This document shows, piece by piece, positions 8,362 through 17,853 of a stretch of DNA of 64,000 nt (positions are counted from its first letter, which is position 1; each line of letters opens with the position of its first letter). This stretch comes from Roseivivax halodurans JCM 10272 (GTDB lineage Bacteria > Pseudomonadota > Alphaproteobacteria > Rhodobacterales > Rhodobacteraceae). The stretch spans positions 80,014-144,013 of the forward strand of contig NZ_JALZ01000010.1 in NCBI RefSeq assembly GCF_000521785.1, read 5' to 3'. The translations under genes were made by a program, and so were the position numbers. The notes beneath the pieces were generated by a model. That model was not told the DNA's origin. It saw nothing but the letters and a program-made list of their open reading frames with translations, and ran no database searches.

Positions 8362-9585
8362 ATGATGGACGGCTCCAACCAGTTCGGCGACGCCGAGACC
8401 GGCGAACAGAAGATCCGCAACTTCAACATCAACTTCGGCCCGCAGCACCCCGCGGCGCACGGGGTGCTGCGTCTCGTCCTCGAGCTCGACGGCGAGATCG
8501 TCGAGCGCTGCGATCCGCATATCGGCCTGCTGCACCGCGGCACCGAGAAGCTGATGGAGAGCCGGACCTACCTGCAGAACCTGCCGTATTTCGACCGGCT
8601 CGACTACGTCGCTCCGATGAACCAGGAACATGCCTGGTGCCTCGCGATCGAGAAGCTGACCAAGACGCCGGTGCCGCGCCGCGCCTCCTTGATCCGGGTG
8701 CTCTATTCCGAGATCGGGCGCGTGCTGAACCACCTGCTGAACGTGACCACGCAGGCCATGGACGTCGGCGCGCTGACGCCGCCGCTCTGGGGCTTCGAGG
8801 AGCGCGAGAAGCTCATGATCTTCTACGAGCGGGCCTGCGGCGCGCGTCTGCACTCGGCCTATTTCCGGCCGGGCGGCGTGCACCAGGACCTGCCGCCCGA
8901 GCTGCTCGACGACATCGACGCATGGGCCGATGCGTTCCCGAGCGTGCTCGAGGACATCGACGGGCTCCTGACAGAAAATCGCATCTTCAAGCAGCGCAAC
9001 GCCGATATCGGCGTGGTGACCGAGCAGGACATCCAGGACTGGGGCTTCTCGGGCGTCATGGTCCGCGGCTCGGGCCTCGCCTGGGACCTGCGGCGCGCCC
9101 AGCCCTACGAGTGCTATGACGAGTTCGACTTCCAGATCCCGGTCGGCAAGAACGGCGACTGCTACGACCGCTATCTCGTCCGGATGGAAGAGATGCGCCA
9201 GTCGACGCATATCATCAAGCAGGCGATCGCGAAGCTGAAGGATCCGGCGAACCAGGGCGACGTGCTTGCCCGCGGGAAGGTCACGCCTCCGACCCGCGGC
9301 GACATGAAGACCTCGATGGAAGCGCTGATCCACCACTTCAAGCTCTACACCGAGGGCTTCCACGTCCCCGAGGGCGAGGTCTACTGTGCGGTCGAGGCCC
9401 CGAAGGGCGAGTTCGGCGTCTTCCTCGTCTCGGACGGCACCAACAAGCCCTATCGCGCCAAGCTGCGCGCGCCGGGTTTCCTGCATCTGCAGGCCATGGA
9501 CCACGTCTCGCGCGGGCACCAGCTGGCGGATGTCGCGGCCATCATCGGCACGCTCGACATCGTCTTCGGCGAGGTGGACCGGTAA
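8362..9585 (+). CDS. nuoD: NADH-quinone oxidoreductase subunit D
   Basis: A 407-residue 49-kDa subunit, related to the large subunit of NiFe hydrogenases, that forms the quinone cavity with NuoB. Visible landmarks are [15 protein letters not shown] near the N-terminus, with the quinone-site HxxxH region, and the C-terminal [12 protein letters not shown] 8362 is chosen because TGGAGG lies seven bases upstream; a second ATG follows at 8365. The open frame reaches back to 8299, but that would run through the nuoC-nuoD hairpin and add unmatched residues. Confidence 0.95.
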   Translation: MMDGSNQFGDAETGEQKIRNFNINFGPQHPAAHGVLRLVLELDGEIVERCDPHIGLLHRGTEKLMESRTYLQNLPYFDRLDYVAPMNQEHAWCLAIEKLTKTPVPRRASLIRVLYSEIGRVLNHLLNVTTQAMDVGALTPPLWGFEEREKLMIFYERACGARLHSAYFRPGGVHQDLPPELLDDIDAWADAFPSVLEDIDGLLTENRIFKQRNADIGVVTEQDIQDWGFSGVMVRGSGLAWDLRRAQPYECYDEFDFQIPVGKNGDCYDRYLVRMEEMRQSTHIIKQAIAKLKDPANQGDVLARGKVTPPTRGDMKTSMEALIHHFKLYTEGFHVPEGEVYCAVEAPKGEFGVFLVSDGTNKPYRAKLRAPGFLHLQAMDHVSRGHQLADVAAIIGTLDIVFGEVDR

Positions 9586-9655
9586 CGCTTCGGCACGGGT
9601 CCGGTCCCGCCGGGCCTCCGCCGAAGAAACGAACGACACTGACAAGGGACTTTCC

Positions 9656-9976
9656 ATGAAGATCATCCGCGGCGTTCTTCCCGCTCTCGCGCTCACGGCC
9701 GCCTGTGCGATGCCTCCCGAAGGCACCGACGAACAGGATTCCGCGAATTACGACGCCGCGGTGGCTTCGGTCGGGTGCGATCTACGCACCGAGAGCGAGT
9801 ATCTTGCCGTGGAACTGCAGACCGGCCTGACCCGGGCTCAGCTTCAGGAGATGTCCGACTACAAGGTGGCGAACGGCGCCGCGCAGCGCTTCGAGAACGG
9901 CGGCGTACGCCTCGTCACCGGCACCTGTGCACCCACGGTCGCCGAGGGCGACACGTCCGCACCCGGAGAGGCCTGA
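9656..9976 (+). CDS. Small exported protein, probable lipoprotein, in the nuo operon
   Basis: 106 residues, family not recognised. The N-terminus MKIIRGVLPALALTAACAMP is a short signal peptide, possibly a lipoprotein one ending at the cysteine of TAAC, though this is a poor lipobox. The mature part has two further cysteines (VGCDLRTE; TGTCAPTV) that could form a disulfide in the periplasm. It lies between nuoD and nuoE, three bases before another exported protein gene, and is read with the operon. ATG 9656 follows AAGGGAC. A role in the assembly or stability of complex I is inference from position only. Confidence 0.75.
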   Translation: MKIIRGVLPALALTAACAMPPEGTDEQDSANYDAAVASVGCDLRTESEYLAVELQTGLTRAQLQEMSDYKVANGAAQRFENGGVRLVTGTCAPTVAEGDTSAPGEA

Positions 9977-9979
9977 CCC

Positions 9980-10282
9980 ATGCTTCGCGCCATCCTCGTC
10001 GCCACGTTCGCCTTCGCCGGCCCGCTTCTCGCGCAAGACCAGAACCTCTCGCAGTTCCGCAACCTCTCGAGCCTTGCGGAAGAGGGGTTCGAGACGATCC
10101 CGGTGCAGGGTGGCGGCGCGGTCTTCGGGATGCGCAAGGCGGCCGAGATCTACCTCTGCTATCTCGAGGACAAGCCGGCGCTGCGGGCCGATCGCCAGCG
10201 GGTGATCTCGGAATATTCGAGCGGACAGAGCGAGAACCGCACTCTGCCGAACGTTCCCGTGGTCTGCGTCAAGGCTGAGTGA
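9980..10282 (+). CDS. Small secreted protein of unknown function
   Basis: 100 residues with a cleavable signal peptide (MLRAILVATFAFAGPLLAQD, probable cut after LLA). The mature part has two cysteines (YLCYLED and PVVCVKAE). It starts three bases after the previous stop. The C-terminal third, with RQRVISEY and LPNVPVVCVK, is clearly similar to the next small gene, so the pair arose by tandem duplication. No catalytic motif is visible. Confidence 0.75.
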   Translation: MLRAILVATFAFAGPLLAQDQNLSQFRNLSSLAEEGFETIPVQGGGAVFGMRKAAEIYLCYLEDKPALRADRQRVISEYSSGQSENRTLPNVPVVCVKAE

Positions 10283-10286
10283 GGAC

Positions 10287-10466
10287 ATGCGTGCGGCCCC
10301 CAATATCTCAGCGGCGGCTCTGGCTGTGATCCCCGGCGGCGCGGCCGCGCAAGATGCAGACCTGCTGAAATCCGAGCGCCAGCGGGTGAGGCTGGCCGAA
10401 ATAGACGGGACCGGCGAGACGCGCGCGGTGCCCGACATTCCGCTACTCTGCGTGGCGACACGATAG
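10287..10466 (+). CDS. Shortened tandem paralogue of the upstream secreted protein
   Basis: 59 residues from ATG 10287 to TAG 10464-10466. The N-terminus is Ala-rich and ends AAAQD, like a signal peptide. The rest, [26 protein letters not shown], matches the C-terminus of the preceding gene (DRQRVISEY, SSGQSENRTLP, NVPVVCVKAE). The middle of about 40 residues, including the first cysteine, is missing. It starts four bases after the previous stop (GAGGAC before ATG) and ends eight bases before nuoE. It may be a decaying duplicate or a real minimal version. Confidence 0.6.
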   Translation: MRAAPNISAAALAVIPGGAAAQDADLLKSERQRVRLAEIDGTGETRAVPDIPLLCVATR

Positions 10467-10474
10467 GACCCGAC

Positions 10475-11578
10475 ATGCTGAGACGACTGCATCACGACCA
10501 ACCTGCAAGCTTCGACTTCACGCCCGCGAACCGCGAGTGGGCCGAGGCGCAGATGACCAAGTTTCCCGCCGGCCGCCAGGCCTCGGCGATCATTCCGCTG
10601 CTCTGGCGCGCGCAGGAGCAGGAGGGCTGGCTGACCCGGCCCGCGATCGAGCATGTCGCCGAGATGCTCGACATGCCCTACATGCGGGCGCTCGAGGTCG
10701 CGACCTTCTACTTCATGTTCCAGCTCGAGCCCGTGGGCTCGGTCGCGCATGTGCAGGTCTGCGGCACCACCTCCTGCATGATCTGCGGCGCCGAGGACCT
10801 GATGGAGGTCTGCAAGGAGAAGATCGCGAAGAAGCCGCACCAGCTCTCCGAGGACGGCAAGTTCTCGTGGGAGGAGGTGGAGTGCCTCGGCGCCTGTGCG
10901 AACGCGCCGATGGCGCAGATCGGCAAGGATTACTACGAGGACCTCACGACCGAGCGCTTCGCGGAGATCCTCGACGAGCTCGCCGCGGGCCGCGTTCCGA
11001 CGCCGGGGCCGCAGCAGGGCCGCTACGCCTCCGAGCCGGCGAAAGGTCTCACCTCCCTGACCGGCTTCGTCGACGGCACCTCCGAGGGCAACGCGTCGGT
11101 CGCGCTCGCCACCGACATCGGCGACACGGTGAAGCGAATCGATGGCACCGAAGTGCCGCTGCGCACCCCGTGGCGCGACATGGATACGGTCGGCGTCGAG
11201 CCCGAGACCGATCCGCGCAGCCCGGAGCTCGCCGGCGATCATCCGGTGGACGAGACCGGTGTCGACAAGCGCGCCGCGCCCGAGAGCGGCGAGGGACACC
11301 CCGAAAGCGGCGCCCCGGCGCAGGAGGCAGAGACTGGATCGCGCCCTGCGTCGCTCGACGCGCCGAGAGGCGAGAAGCCGGACGAGTTGACGCGGATCAA
11401 GGGCATCGGGCCGAAACTCGAGGAGCTGCTCTTCAGCCACGGGATCTATCATCTCGACCAGATCGCCAATTGGTCGGATGACGAGATCGCCTGGATCGAC
11501 GCCAACCTCGAAGGGTTCAAGGGCCGTGCCACCCGCGACAACTGGGTGGGGCAGGCGCGCGATCTCTCGGGGTCCTGA
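10475..11578 (+). CDS. nuoE: NADH-quinone oxidoreductase subunit E with C-terminal helix-hairpin-helix extension
   Basis: A 367-residue 24-kDa-type subunit. The first 185 residues are the thioredoxin-like domain that holds the 2Fe-2S cluster N1a through Cys96, Cys101, Cys137 and Cys141. A Pro/Ala/Glu-rich linker follows. Residues 304-365 form a helix-hairpin-helix-like module ([15 protein letters not shown], then [14 protein letters not shown]). E. coli NuoE (about 166 residues) lacks this extension, which I recall from other Rhodobacterales. The same module ends the next gene. ATG 10475 has AGGA seven bases upstream. Confidence 0.93.
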   Translation: MLRRLHHDQPASFDFTPANREWAEAQMTKFPAGRQASAIIPLLWRAQEQEGWLTRPAIEHVAEMLDMPYMRALEVATFYFMFQLEPVGSVAHVQVCGTTSCMICGAEDLMEVCKEKIAKKPHQLSEDGKFSWEEVECLGACANAPMAQIGKDYYEDLTTERFAEILDELAAGRVPTPGPQQGRYASEPAKGLTSLTGFVDGTSEGNASVALATDIGDTVKRIDGTEVPLRTPWRDMDTVGVEPETDPRSPELAGDHPVDETGVDKRAAPESGEGHPESGAPAQEAETGSRPASLDAPRGEKPDELTRIKGIGPKLEELLFSHGIYHLDQIANWSDDEIAWIDANLEGFKGRATRDNWVGQARDLSGS

Positions 11579-11695
11579 TACGGCCGAGCTCCGCCCGAAC
11601 GCCGATCACCGGACAAGACGCCTTGTTCCGAGCATGCTAAAAGAGTCAACGTGTTCAAGACACGGGTCTCTATAAGAGCGGACAGGGAGTGGGAG

Positions 11696-12625
11696 ATGAA
11701 CGGATCTAAGAATGGCATGAGCTGCCAGACGGGATGCTGGGCGCTCGCGGCAGGCGTGGGTTTCGTGGCCTTCGTGCTGATGCTCGTCGTCGGCAGCTAC
11801 GGCGTCATCGGGGCGATGTTTCTTGGCGGGTTGGCTTTCGTGGTGCTGGGGTTTCTCTTCAGCATGATCTTCTGCTCGCCCCTGACCAAGCCCGGCGAGA
11901 GGCGCAATCCGGGACCGGGCACCGGTGTTCCGGTCTCGACGCAATCGCGTCAGTCGCAGCCTCATTCCGGCGCGGCGCCGGCATCCGGGGGCACCGCCAC
12001 CGAGGCGACCTCCGCTGCGGCAGGGTCGGGCCGCCGGAGTTCGGCCGCCGAAGCTGCCGGGACGGGTGCCGCGGCGCGCAGCTCTGCACCGACGGCCGAG
12101 ACCGCGGCGTCCGAGCCGGAGACCGCGTCGCACTCGGGCCCTGCGCCGACCGAGACGCAGGAGAAGGCGGCGCCGCCGGCTCCCGGGGCCGCGGTCGCGA
12201 CCGCCGATGCGGAGGCTGGCGGCACGGTGAAGCCGTCGAAGGACCTGCCGGGGCAGCGCGACCTCGAGGGTCGCAAGGGATCCTGGCGCTACGAGGGCAA
12301 TAGCAGCGCCCAGGCACCCGGCACCGGGCCGAGCGCGGGGACCAAGCCGCCGCTCCTCGAGGCTCCGCGCGGAGAGGGCGCGGACGACCTCAAGCGGATC
12401 AAGGGCGTCGGCCCCAAGCTCGAGCAGGTGGTCAACGGCCTCGGCGTCTATCATTTCGACCAGATCGCAAACTGGTCCGAAAGCGAGGTCGCCTGGGTTG
12501 ACGACAACCTCGACGGGTTCAAGGGCCGGGTCACCCGCGACGACTGGGTGAACCAGGCGAAGATACTGGCGGGAGGCGGCGAGACCGATTTCTCGCGCCG
12601 GCCCGACATGAACAACGACACGTAA
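11696..12625 (+). CDS. Membrane-anchored protein with Ala-rich linker and C-terminal HhH module
   Basis: 309 residues. Residues 15-60 hold one or two membrane segments (ALAAGVGFVAFVLMLVVG; AMFLGGLAFVVLGFLF). A long low-complexity Ala/Thr/Glu/Pro region follows to about residue 225. Residues 230-291 repeat the helix-hairpin-helix module seen at the NuoE C-terminus (LKRIKGVGPKLEQVV, YHFDQIANWSESEVAW, FKGRVTRDDWVNQAK). ATG 11696 is chosen for the AGGGAG nine bases before it; the open frame begins earlier at 11651. It may tether or sense complex I at the membrane, but that is inference. It was not recognised as a named family. Confidence 0.75.
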   Translation: MNGSKNGMSCQTGCWALAAGVGFVAFVLMLVVGSYGVIGAMFLGGLAFVVLGFLFSMIFCSPLTKPGERRNPGPGTGVPVSTQSRQSQPHSGAAPASGGTATEATSAAAGSGRRSSAAEAAGTGAAARSSAPTAETAASEPETASHSGPAPTETQEKAAPPAPGAAVATADAEAGGTVKPSKDLPGQRDLEGRKGSWRYEGNSSAQAPGTGPSAGTKPPLLEAPRGEGADDLKRIKGVGPKLEQVVNGLGVYHFDQIANWSESEVAWVDDNLDGFKGRVTRDDWVNQAKILAGGGETDFSRRPDMNNDT

Positions 12626-12644
12626 GGGAGCACCGGGACACCGC

Positions 12645-12860
12645 ATGACGGACGAGGAACAGGCACGACGGGGGCGCGTCATCGCGCTGGTGATCGCGGC
12701 CACGGGCCTTTTCTGGATCGCGGCGACGGCTCTCGGGGCGGCGCTGGACTGGAGCCAGCGCGCCCGGGCCTTGTGCGACCTTGCCGCACTGGCAGGGTTC
12801 GGCATGGCCATCTACATGCTGTTTGAGCTATGGCGTGCGCGCCGGGCGAATAAGGACTGA
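12645..12860 (+). CDS. Small two-TM protein before nuoF (DUF5337-like)
   Basis: 71 residues. A charged N-terminus ([11 protein letters not shown]) is followed by two hydrophobic helices ([40 protein letters not shown]) and a basic C-terminus. It resembles the small DUF5337 family that I recall beside nuoF in Rhodobacteraceae; the name is from memory. It lies 19 bp after the HhH membrane protein and five bp before nuoF, within the operon. Its function is unknown. Confidence 0.75.
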   Translation: MTDEEQARRGRVIALVIAATGLFWIAATALGAALDWSQRARALCDLAALAGFGMAIYMLFELWRARRANKD

Positions 12861-12865
12861 GAGCC

Positions 12866-14149
12866 ATGCTGAAGGACGAAGACCGCATCTTCACCAATCT
12901 CTACGGGATGCACGACCGCACGCTCGCGGGCGCCAAGGCGCGCGGGCACTGGGACGGGACCGGTGACATCATCAAGCGCGGCCGCGACGCGATCGTGGAC
13001 GAGATGAAGAAGTCGGGTCTGCGCGGACGTGGCGGCGCGGGCTTCCCGACGGGGATGAAGTGGTCCTTCATGCCGAAGGAATCGGACGGGCGTCCGTCCT
13101 ATCTCGTGGTGAACGCGGACGAATCCGAGCCTGGGACCTGCAAGGACCGCGAGATCATGCGCCACGATCCGCACACGCTGATCGAGGGCTGCCTGATCGC
13201 CTCCTTCGCGATGAACGCGAATGCCTGCTACATCTATATCCGCGGCGAATACATCCGCGAGAAGGAAGCGCTGCAGAACGCCATCGACGAGGCCTATGAC
13301 GACGGTCTCCTCGGCAAGAACGCCGCCGGCTCGGGCTGGGATTTCGATCTCTACCTCGCGCACGGTGCAGGGGCCTATATCTGCGGCGAGGAGACCGCGC
13401 TTCTCGAATCGCTCGAGGGCAAGAAGGGCATGCCGCGCATGAAGCCGCCCTTCCCGGCGGGTTCGGGCCTCTACGGCTGCCCGACCACGGTGAACAACGT
13501 CGAATCGATCGCCGTCGTGCCGACGATCCTGCGCCGCGGCGCCGAGTGGTTCTCGTCCTTCGGCCGCCCGAACAACGCAGGCACCAAGATTTTCGCCATC
13601 TCCGGCCACGTGAACAATCCCTGCGTCGTCGAGGAAGAGATGTCGATCTCTTTCGAGGAGCTGATCGATCGGCATTGCGGCGGCATCCGCGGCGGCTGGG
13701 ACAATCTCAAGGCGGTGATTCCCGGCGGCTCCTCGGTTCCCTGCATCCGCGGCGAGAACATGAAGGACGCCATCATGGACTTCGACTGGCTCAAGGAGCA
13801 GCGGTCGGGTCTCGGGACGGCGGCCGTGATCGTGATGGACAAGGACACCGACATCATCAAGGCGATCTGGCGGCTCTCGAAGTTCTACAAGCACGAGAGC
13901 TGCGGCCAGTGCACGCCCTGCCGCGAGGGCGCGGGATGGATGATGCGGGTGATGGAGCGCCTCGTGAAGGGCGATGCCGAGCCCGAGGAGATCGACATGC
14001 TGCTCGACGTCACCAAGCAGGTTGAAGGCCACACGATCTGTGCGCTCGGCGACGCCGCCGCCTGGCCGATCCAGGGTCTCATCCGCAACTTCCGCGACGA
14101 GATCGAGGACCGCATCCGGCACAAGCGCGGACCCATCGCCGCCGAGTGA
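12866..14149 (+). CDS. nuoF: NADH-quinone oxidoreductase subunit F
   Basis: A 427-residue 51-kDa subunit that binds NADH, FMN and the 4Fe-4S cluster N3. The NADH/FMN loop [10 protein letters not shown] is at residues 54-63. The N3 ligands lie in [12 protein letters not shown] near residue 347, with the fourth cysteine in [12 protein letters not shown] near residue 393. The FMN segment [14 protein letters not shown] is also present. Length is that of alphaproteobacterial NuoF. The start has GAGAGCC just upstream. Confidence 0.96.
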   Translation: MLKDEDRIFTNLYGMHDRTLAGAKARGHWDGTGDIIKRGRDAIVDEMKKSGLRGRGGAGFPTGMKWSFMPKESDGRPSYLVVNADESEPGTCKDREIMRHDPHTLIEGCLIASFAMNANACYIYIRGEYIREKEALQNAIDEAYDDGLLGKNAAGSGWDFDLYLAHGAGAYICGEETALLESLEGKKGMPRMKPPFPAGSGLYGCPTTVNNVESIAVVPTILRRGAEWFSSFGRPNNAGTKIFAISGHVNNPCVVEEEMSISFEELIDRHCGGIRGGWDNLKAVIPGGSSVPCIRGENMKDAIMDFDWLKEQRSGLGTAAVIVMDKDTDIIKAIWRLSKFYKHESCGQCTPCREGAGWMMRVMERLVKGDAEPEEIDMLLDVTKQVEGHTICALGDAAAWPIQGLIRNFRDEIEDRIRHKRGPIAAE

Positions 14150-14309
14150 GGCCGCTGCGAGACTGAGAGTTCGGGCGCCGCGCGGGCATCGCGCGGCGCT
14201 TTTGCTTTCCGCGGCCCCAGTCTGCCCGAGGCGGCTGTCTACCTTTCCTTTCGCGCTCGCCGGCCCATCTCGCGACGCGAACGCCCTCAGCGATCCCGGA
14301 GCCCGATTC

Positions 14310-14573
14310 ATGTCCCGCAGCCAGCGCGCGCTCTTCGTCTTCATCACTTGGCTCTGCGTCTATCCCGGCGTTCTGGTCTTCGCCGAACTCGTCGGCTGGA
14401 TCGCCCCCGGCGCGCCGGTCTGGCTGCGCATCCTGCTCTCGACCGCGGTGACCGTCCCGACGATCTCGATGGTGATCCTGCCGCGGGTCACGCGCCTCGT
14501 CGCCGCCGCCAAGGGCCAGAGCGTCGCCGAGCTCAAGCGTGCCGAGGCGAGAGCCGCCGAGAGCGCGGGCTGA
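14310..14573 (+). CDS. Small two-TM membrane protein after nuoF
   Basis: 87 residues from ATG 14310. It has two hydrophobic segments (ALFVFITWLCVYPGVLVFAEL and ILLSTAVTVPTISMVILP) and a charged, cytoplasm-like C-terminal helix (KGQSVAELKRAEARAAE). No family is recognised. The gap of 160 bp after nuoF holds a palindromic GCGCCGCGCG region. The start is uncertain because no strong ribosome binding site is seen; GGAGCCCG lies about eight bases upstream. Confidence 0.6.
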   Translation: MSRSQRALFVFITWLCVYPGVLVFAELVGWIAPGAPVWLRILLSTAVTVPTISMVILPRVTRLVAAAKGQSVAELKRAEARAAESAG

Positions 14574-14652
14574 CGGACTGGACGGCGCGGTCGATTTCCC
14601 CGATACCGGGCACAGCGGGGCAGGCTCCCGCCGGACTGCGAAGGGGACAGGA

Positions 14653-15042
14653 ATGCAACGGAACCGCGCCGCGCTCATCAGCCTCGGGATTGCCGCCCTG
14701 GCACTCACGGCTTGCGTCGAAAGCTCCAAGCGCGTGCCCTTTGACGGCCAGTTTTATCGCGCCAAGGCCAGTGCCCCGCGGAGCGACCGCCACAATTTCA
14801 CCGTGACCTCCGGCCCGCTGCAGCGCGGCTTCGAGGGCGCGCGTCAGGCGGCCTTCTACGAGGGCACGCTGCACTGCATCCAGAACTACGGCACGTCCGA
14901 CATCGACTGGGTCGTGCATCCCACCCGCGATCCGGCGAGCGCGCTCACCATCGACGGAAACCGCCTCGTCGCGCAGGGCCGCTGCATCGAATGGCCGGTC
15001 CCCGAAGGTGCCGCTACGGTACCCTACCGCGCGGGATCGTGA
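14653..15042 (+). CDS. Small lipoprotein in the nuo operon
   Basis: 129 residues. The N-terminus MQRNRAALISLGIAALALTAC is a good lipoprotein signal with lipobox LTAC, so the mature protein would be anchored to a membrane facing the periplasm. The mature part has two more cysteines (TLHCIQNYG, QGRCIEWP) suited to a disulfide. ATG 14653 has AGGGGACAGG upstream. It lies between nuoF and nuoG with other small exported proteins. The function is not known. Confidence 0.8.
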   Translation: MQRNRAALISLGIAALALTACVESSKRVPFDGQFYRAKASAPRSDRHNFTVTSGPLQRGFEGARQAAFYEGTLHCIQNYGTSDIDWVVHPTRDPASALTIDGNRLVAQGRCIEWPVPEGAATVPYRAGS

Positions 15043-15143
15043 GGGCGGCCGCGGCGTTACGGTTATTGAATGACCGGCCCCGCGGCACCCATCTGTCGGT
15101 GACTCGCCCGCACTGCCGGGTCCTCTGACGACAGGAGAGACAG

Positions 15144-15560
15144 ATGCGCCGTCTTGCCGCCGCCCTTGCCGCGACCCTCACCCTCGTTCCGCTGGCCGGT
15201 CCCGCCGCCACGCAGGCGAAGCCCCCGCTGCGCGAGGTGTCGCAGATCGACGACGCGCTGCTGATGGTCGCCATCGCCGACGATCTGCGCAAGACCTGCG
15301 ACAACATCGACGCGCGACTGATCCGCGCCTATTCTTATCTCCAGAAATTGAAGGGCATTGCCAGGGATCGCGGCTATAGCGACGAGGAGATCGAGCGCTA
15401 CGTGACCTCGAAAGAGGAAAAGGCCCGGATGGAGGCCCGCGGTGATGCCTTTCTTGCGTCCCGGGGCGTCGACAGGGGCGACAGATCGGCCTATTGCACC
15501 TTCGGCCGCCAGGAAATAGCCAAGGGCAGCCAGATCGGCGTCCTGCTCAGAGCAAGGTGA
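15144..15560 (+). CDS. Small exported protein (DUF5333-like) before nuoG
   Basis: 138 residues. The signal peptide MRRLAAALAATLTLVPLAGPAATQA is followed by a helical mature domain (LREVSQIDDALLMVAIADDLRKTCDNI; YSDEEIERYVTSKEEK) with two cysteines (KTCDNI, AYCTFGRQ). I recall a Rhodobacteraceae family DUF5333 with this pattern; the link is from memory. AGGAGAGACAG just upstream is a strong ribosome binding site. It lies nine bp before nuoG and so is part of the operon. Confidence 0.8.
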   Translation: MRRLAAALAATLTLVPLAGPAATQAKPPLREVSQIDDALLMVAIADDLRKTCDNIDARLIRAYSYLQKLKGIARDRGYSDEEIERYVTSKEEKARMEARGDAFLASRGVDRGDRSAYCTFGRQEIAKGSQIGVLLRAR

Positions 15561-15569
15561 GACTATCCC

Positions 15570-17603
15570 ATGTCCGACCTCCGCACAGTCAATATCGACG
15601 GAACCGACTACGAGGTGGATGGCGCCATGACCATCCTCCAGGCCTGTGAGAGCGCCGCCGGGGTCGAAATCCCGCGCTTCTGCTACCACGAGCGTCTGTC
15701 GATCGCGGGGAACTGCCGGATGTGTCTCGTCGAGGTCGTGGGCGGCCCGCCGAAGCCCGCCGCCTCCTGCGCCATGCAGGTGCGCGACCTGCGCCCCGGC
15801 AAGGACGGCGAGCCGCCGCAGGTGCGGACGAACACGCCGATGGTCAAGAAGGCCCGCGAGGGGGTGATGGAGTTCCTGCTCATCAACCACCCGCTCGACT
15901 GCCCGATCTGCGACCAGGGCGGCGAATGCGACCTGCAGGACCAGGCGATGGCCTACGGCGTCGACTTCTCGCGCTTCCGCGAGCCCAAGCGCGCCGTGTC
16001 GAACATGGATCTGGGGCCTCTCGTCGGCACGCACATGACGCGCTGCATCTCCTGCACCCGCTGCGTGCGCTTCATCACCGAGGTCGCGGGCATGCCCGAA
16101 CTCGGTCAGACCGGCCGCGGCGAGGATGCCGAGATCACCGCCTATCTCGGCCAGACGCTCGAGAGCGAACTTCAGGGCAACATCATCGATCTCTGCCCCG
16201 TCGGCGCACTGACGTCCAAGCCCTACGCCTACACCGCGCGGCCGTGGGAGCTGACCAAGACCGAGTCGATCGACGTCATGGACGCTCTCGGCTCGTCGAT
16301 CCGCGTCGACGCGAAGGGCCGCGAGGTCATGCGCATCCTGCCGCGCAACCACGACGGCACCAACGAGGAATGGATCTCTGACAAGACGCGCTTCGTCTTC
16401 GACGGCCTGCGCCGCCAGCGCCTCGACAAGCCCTTCGTCCGCGAGAACGGCAAGCTGCGACCGGCAACTTGGCCCGAGGTGCTGCGCGTTGCCGCGGACA
16501 AGCTGAAGGCCGCGAAAAAGCCCGTCGGCCTCGTCGGCGACCTCGCCCCGCTCGAGGCGACCTACGCGATGAAGGAGTTGATCGAGAGCCTGGGCGGCAC
16601 CACCGAGTGCCGCACCGACGGCGCGAAGCTCCCCGCGGGCAACCGCTCGGCCTATGTCGGCAATGCGAGCATCGAGGATATCGAGGACGCCGGCATGATC
16701 CTCGTGATCGGGTCCAACCCGCGCAAGGAAGCGCCGGTTCTCAATGCGCGCATCCGGAAGGCGTGGATCAAGGGCGCAGACGTCGCGATGATCGGCGAGA
16801 ACGTGGATCTGACCTTCGATTACGAGCATCTCGGCTCCGACCGCGCCGCGCTGACCTCGCTGATCGACCGCGGCCTGCCGGACGAGCTCAAGGACAACGG
16901 CAGCCTGCTCGTCGTTCTGGGGCAGGGCGCGATCACCGGCGCCGACGGCGCCGCGGTCCTCGCCGCGACCCAAAAGCTGGTCGACAGCGTCGGCGGCAAG
17001 CTGCTCGTCCTGCACACTGCGGCAAGCCGCGTCGGCGCGCTCGACGTGGGTGCGGTGACCGAGGGCGGCATCGGTGCGGCGACCGAGGGGGCCGACGTGG
17101 TCTACAATCTCGGGGCGGACGAGATCGACGTCGCAGACGGCGCCTTCGTGATCTACCAGGGCAGCCACGGCGACCGCGGCGCGCACCGCGCCGATGTGAT
17201 TCTGCCGGGCGCGGCCTATACCGAAGAGCAGGGCCTCTTCGTCAACACCGAAGGACGGCCGCAGCTGGCACTCCGCGCGGCCTTCCCCCCGGGCGAGGCC
17301 AAGGAGAACTGGGCGATCCTGCGGGCGCTCTCGGCCGAGGCCGGCAAGCAGCTGCCCTTCGACAGCATCGCCGAGCTGCGCCGCGATCTCGTCGCGAAGG
17401 TGCCTCATCTCGAGCGCATCGACAGGGTGCCGGAGAACGAGTGGAAGATCGAGGAGGCGAAGGGTGAGCTCGGCAAGGGGAACTTCCGCAGCTCCATCGC
17501 CGATTTCTACCTGACGAACCCGATCACCCGCGCGAGCGAGCTGATGGCCGAGCTCTCGGCGAACGCCAGGGCCCGCAACGAGACCCCGGTCGCTGCGGAG
17601 TAA
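15570..17603 (+). CDS. nuoG: NADH-quinone oxidoreductase subunit G
   Basis: A 677-residue 75-kDa subunit that carries electrons along the Fe-S chain. N1b ligands are Cys38, Cys49, Cys52 and Cys67. N5 is held by His107, Cys111, Cys114 and Cys120 ([14 protein letters not shown]). N4 is held by Cys159, Cys162, Cys165 (CISCTRC) and the cysteine of [11 protein letters not shown] molybdopterin-oxidoreductase-like domain without catalytic role follows. I see no extra four-cysteine set for cluster N7, as expected for an alphaproteobacterial or mitochondrial type. Confidence 0.96.
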   Translation: MSDLRTVNIDGTDYEVDGAMTILQACESAAGVEIPRFCYHERLSIAGNCRMCLVEVVGGPPKPAASCAMQVRDLRPGKDGEPPQVRTNTPMVKKAREGVMEFLLINHPLDCPICDQGGECDLQDQAMAYGVDFSRFREPKRAVSNMDLGPLVGTHMTRCISCTRCVRFITEVAGMPELGQTGRGEDAEITAYLGQTLESELQGNIIDLCPVGALTSKPYAYTARPWELTKTESIDVMDALGSSIRVDAKGREVMRILPRNHDGTNEEWISDKTRFVFDGLRRQRLDKPFVRENGKLRPATWPEVLRVAADKLKAAKKPVGLVGDLAPLEATYAMKELIESLGGTTECRTDGAKLPAGNRSAYVGNASIEDIEDAGMILVIGSNPRKEAPVLNARIRKAWIKGADVAMIGENVDLTFDYEHLGSDRAALTSLIDRGLPDELKDNGSLLVVLGQGAITGADGAAVLAATQKLVDSVGGKLLVLHTAASRVGALDVGAVTEGGIGAATEGADVVYNLGADEIDVADGAFVIYQGSHGDRGAHRADVILPGAAYTEEQGLFVNTEGRPQLALRAAFPPGEAKENWAILRALSAEAGKQLPFDSIAELRRDLVAKVPHLERIDRVPENEWKIEEAKGELGKGNFRSSIADFYLTNPITRASELMAELSANARARNETPVAAE

Positions 17604-17853
17604 TCCGTTGCGCGGCGCCACCGATCCGGCGACGACCCGGAGCATTCCGCGGGCGGCATCGAAGGGGCGGCTCGGCAGCCCCGCCCTCGCGCGTCAAATG
17701 CGCACAAATATCGAGGAAGAGGGTGGCTTATGGCGCGCAGATGCGGTTTACAGCAACTCGCCAGCCCTGCCGCGGGGCCTCGGGACGATCGGCGGCGACG
17801 CCACCGGTCCGGGCTCTGCGCAGAACGGAATACCGACGGTGTGAGGGACCTTC
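17604..17853 (+). other. 250-bp gap between nuoG and nuoH with competing small open frames
   Basis: Two overlapping candidates are seen, neither convincing. One frame runs 17608-17844 (78 codons from TTG, or shorter from ATG 17698). Another starts at ATG 17730, preceded by the purine-rich GAGGAAGAGGGTGG, and encodes a 43-residue Arg-rich peptide ending inside the nuoH start (stop 17859-17861). If translated, the second could couple to nuoH. No similarity was recognised for either. Confidence 0.35.

Noticed and set aside
7240..9726. An 828-codon minus-strand open frame across nuoB-D
   Set aside because: It is a shadow of three confirmed nuo genes, with no ribosome binding site and no family features.
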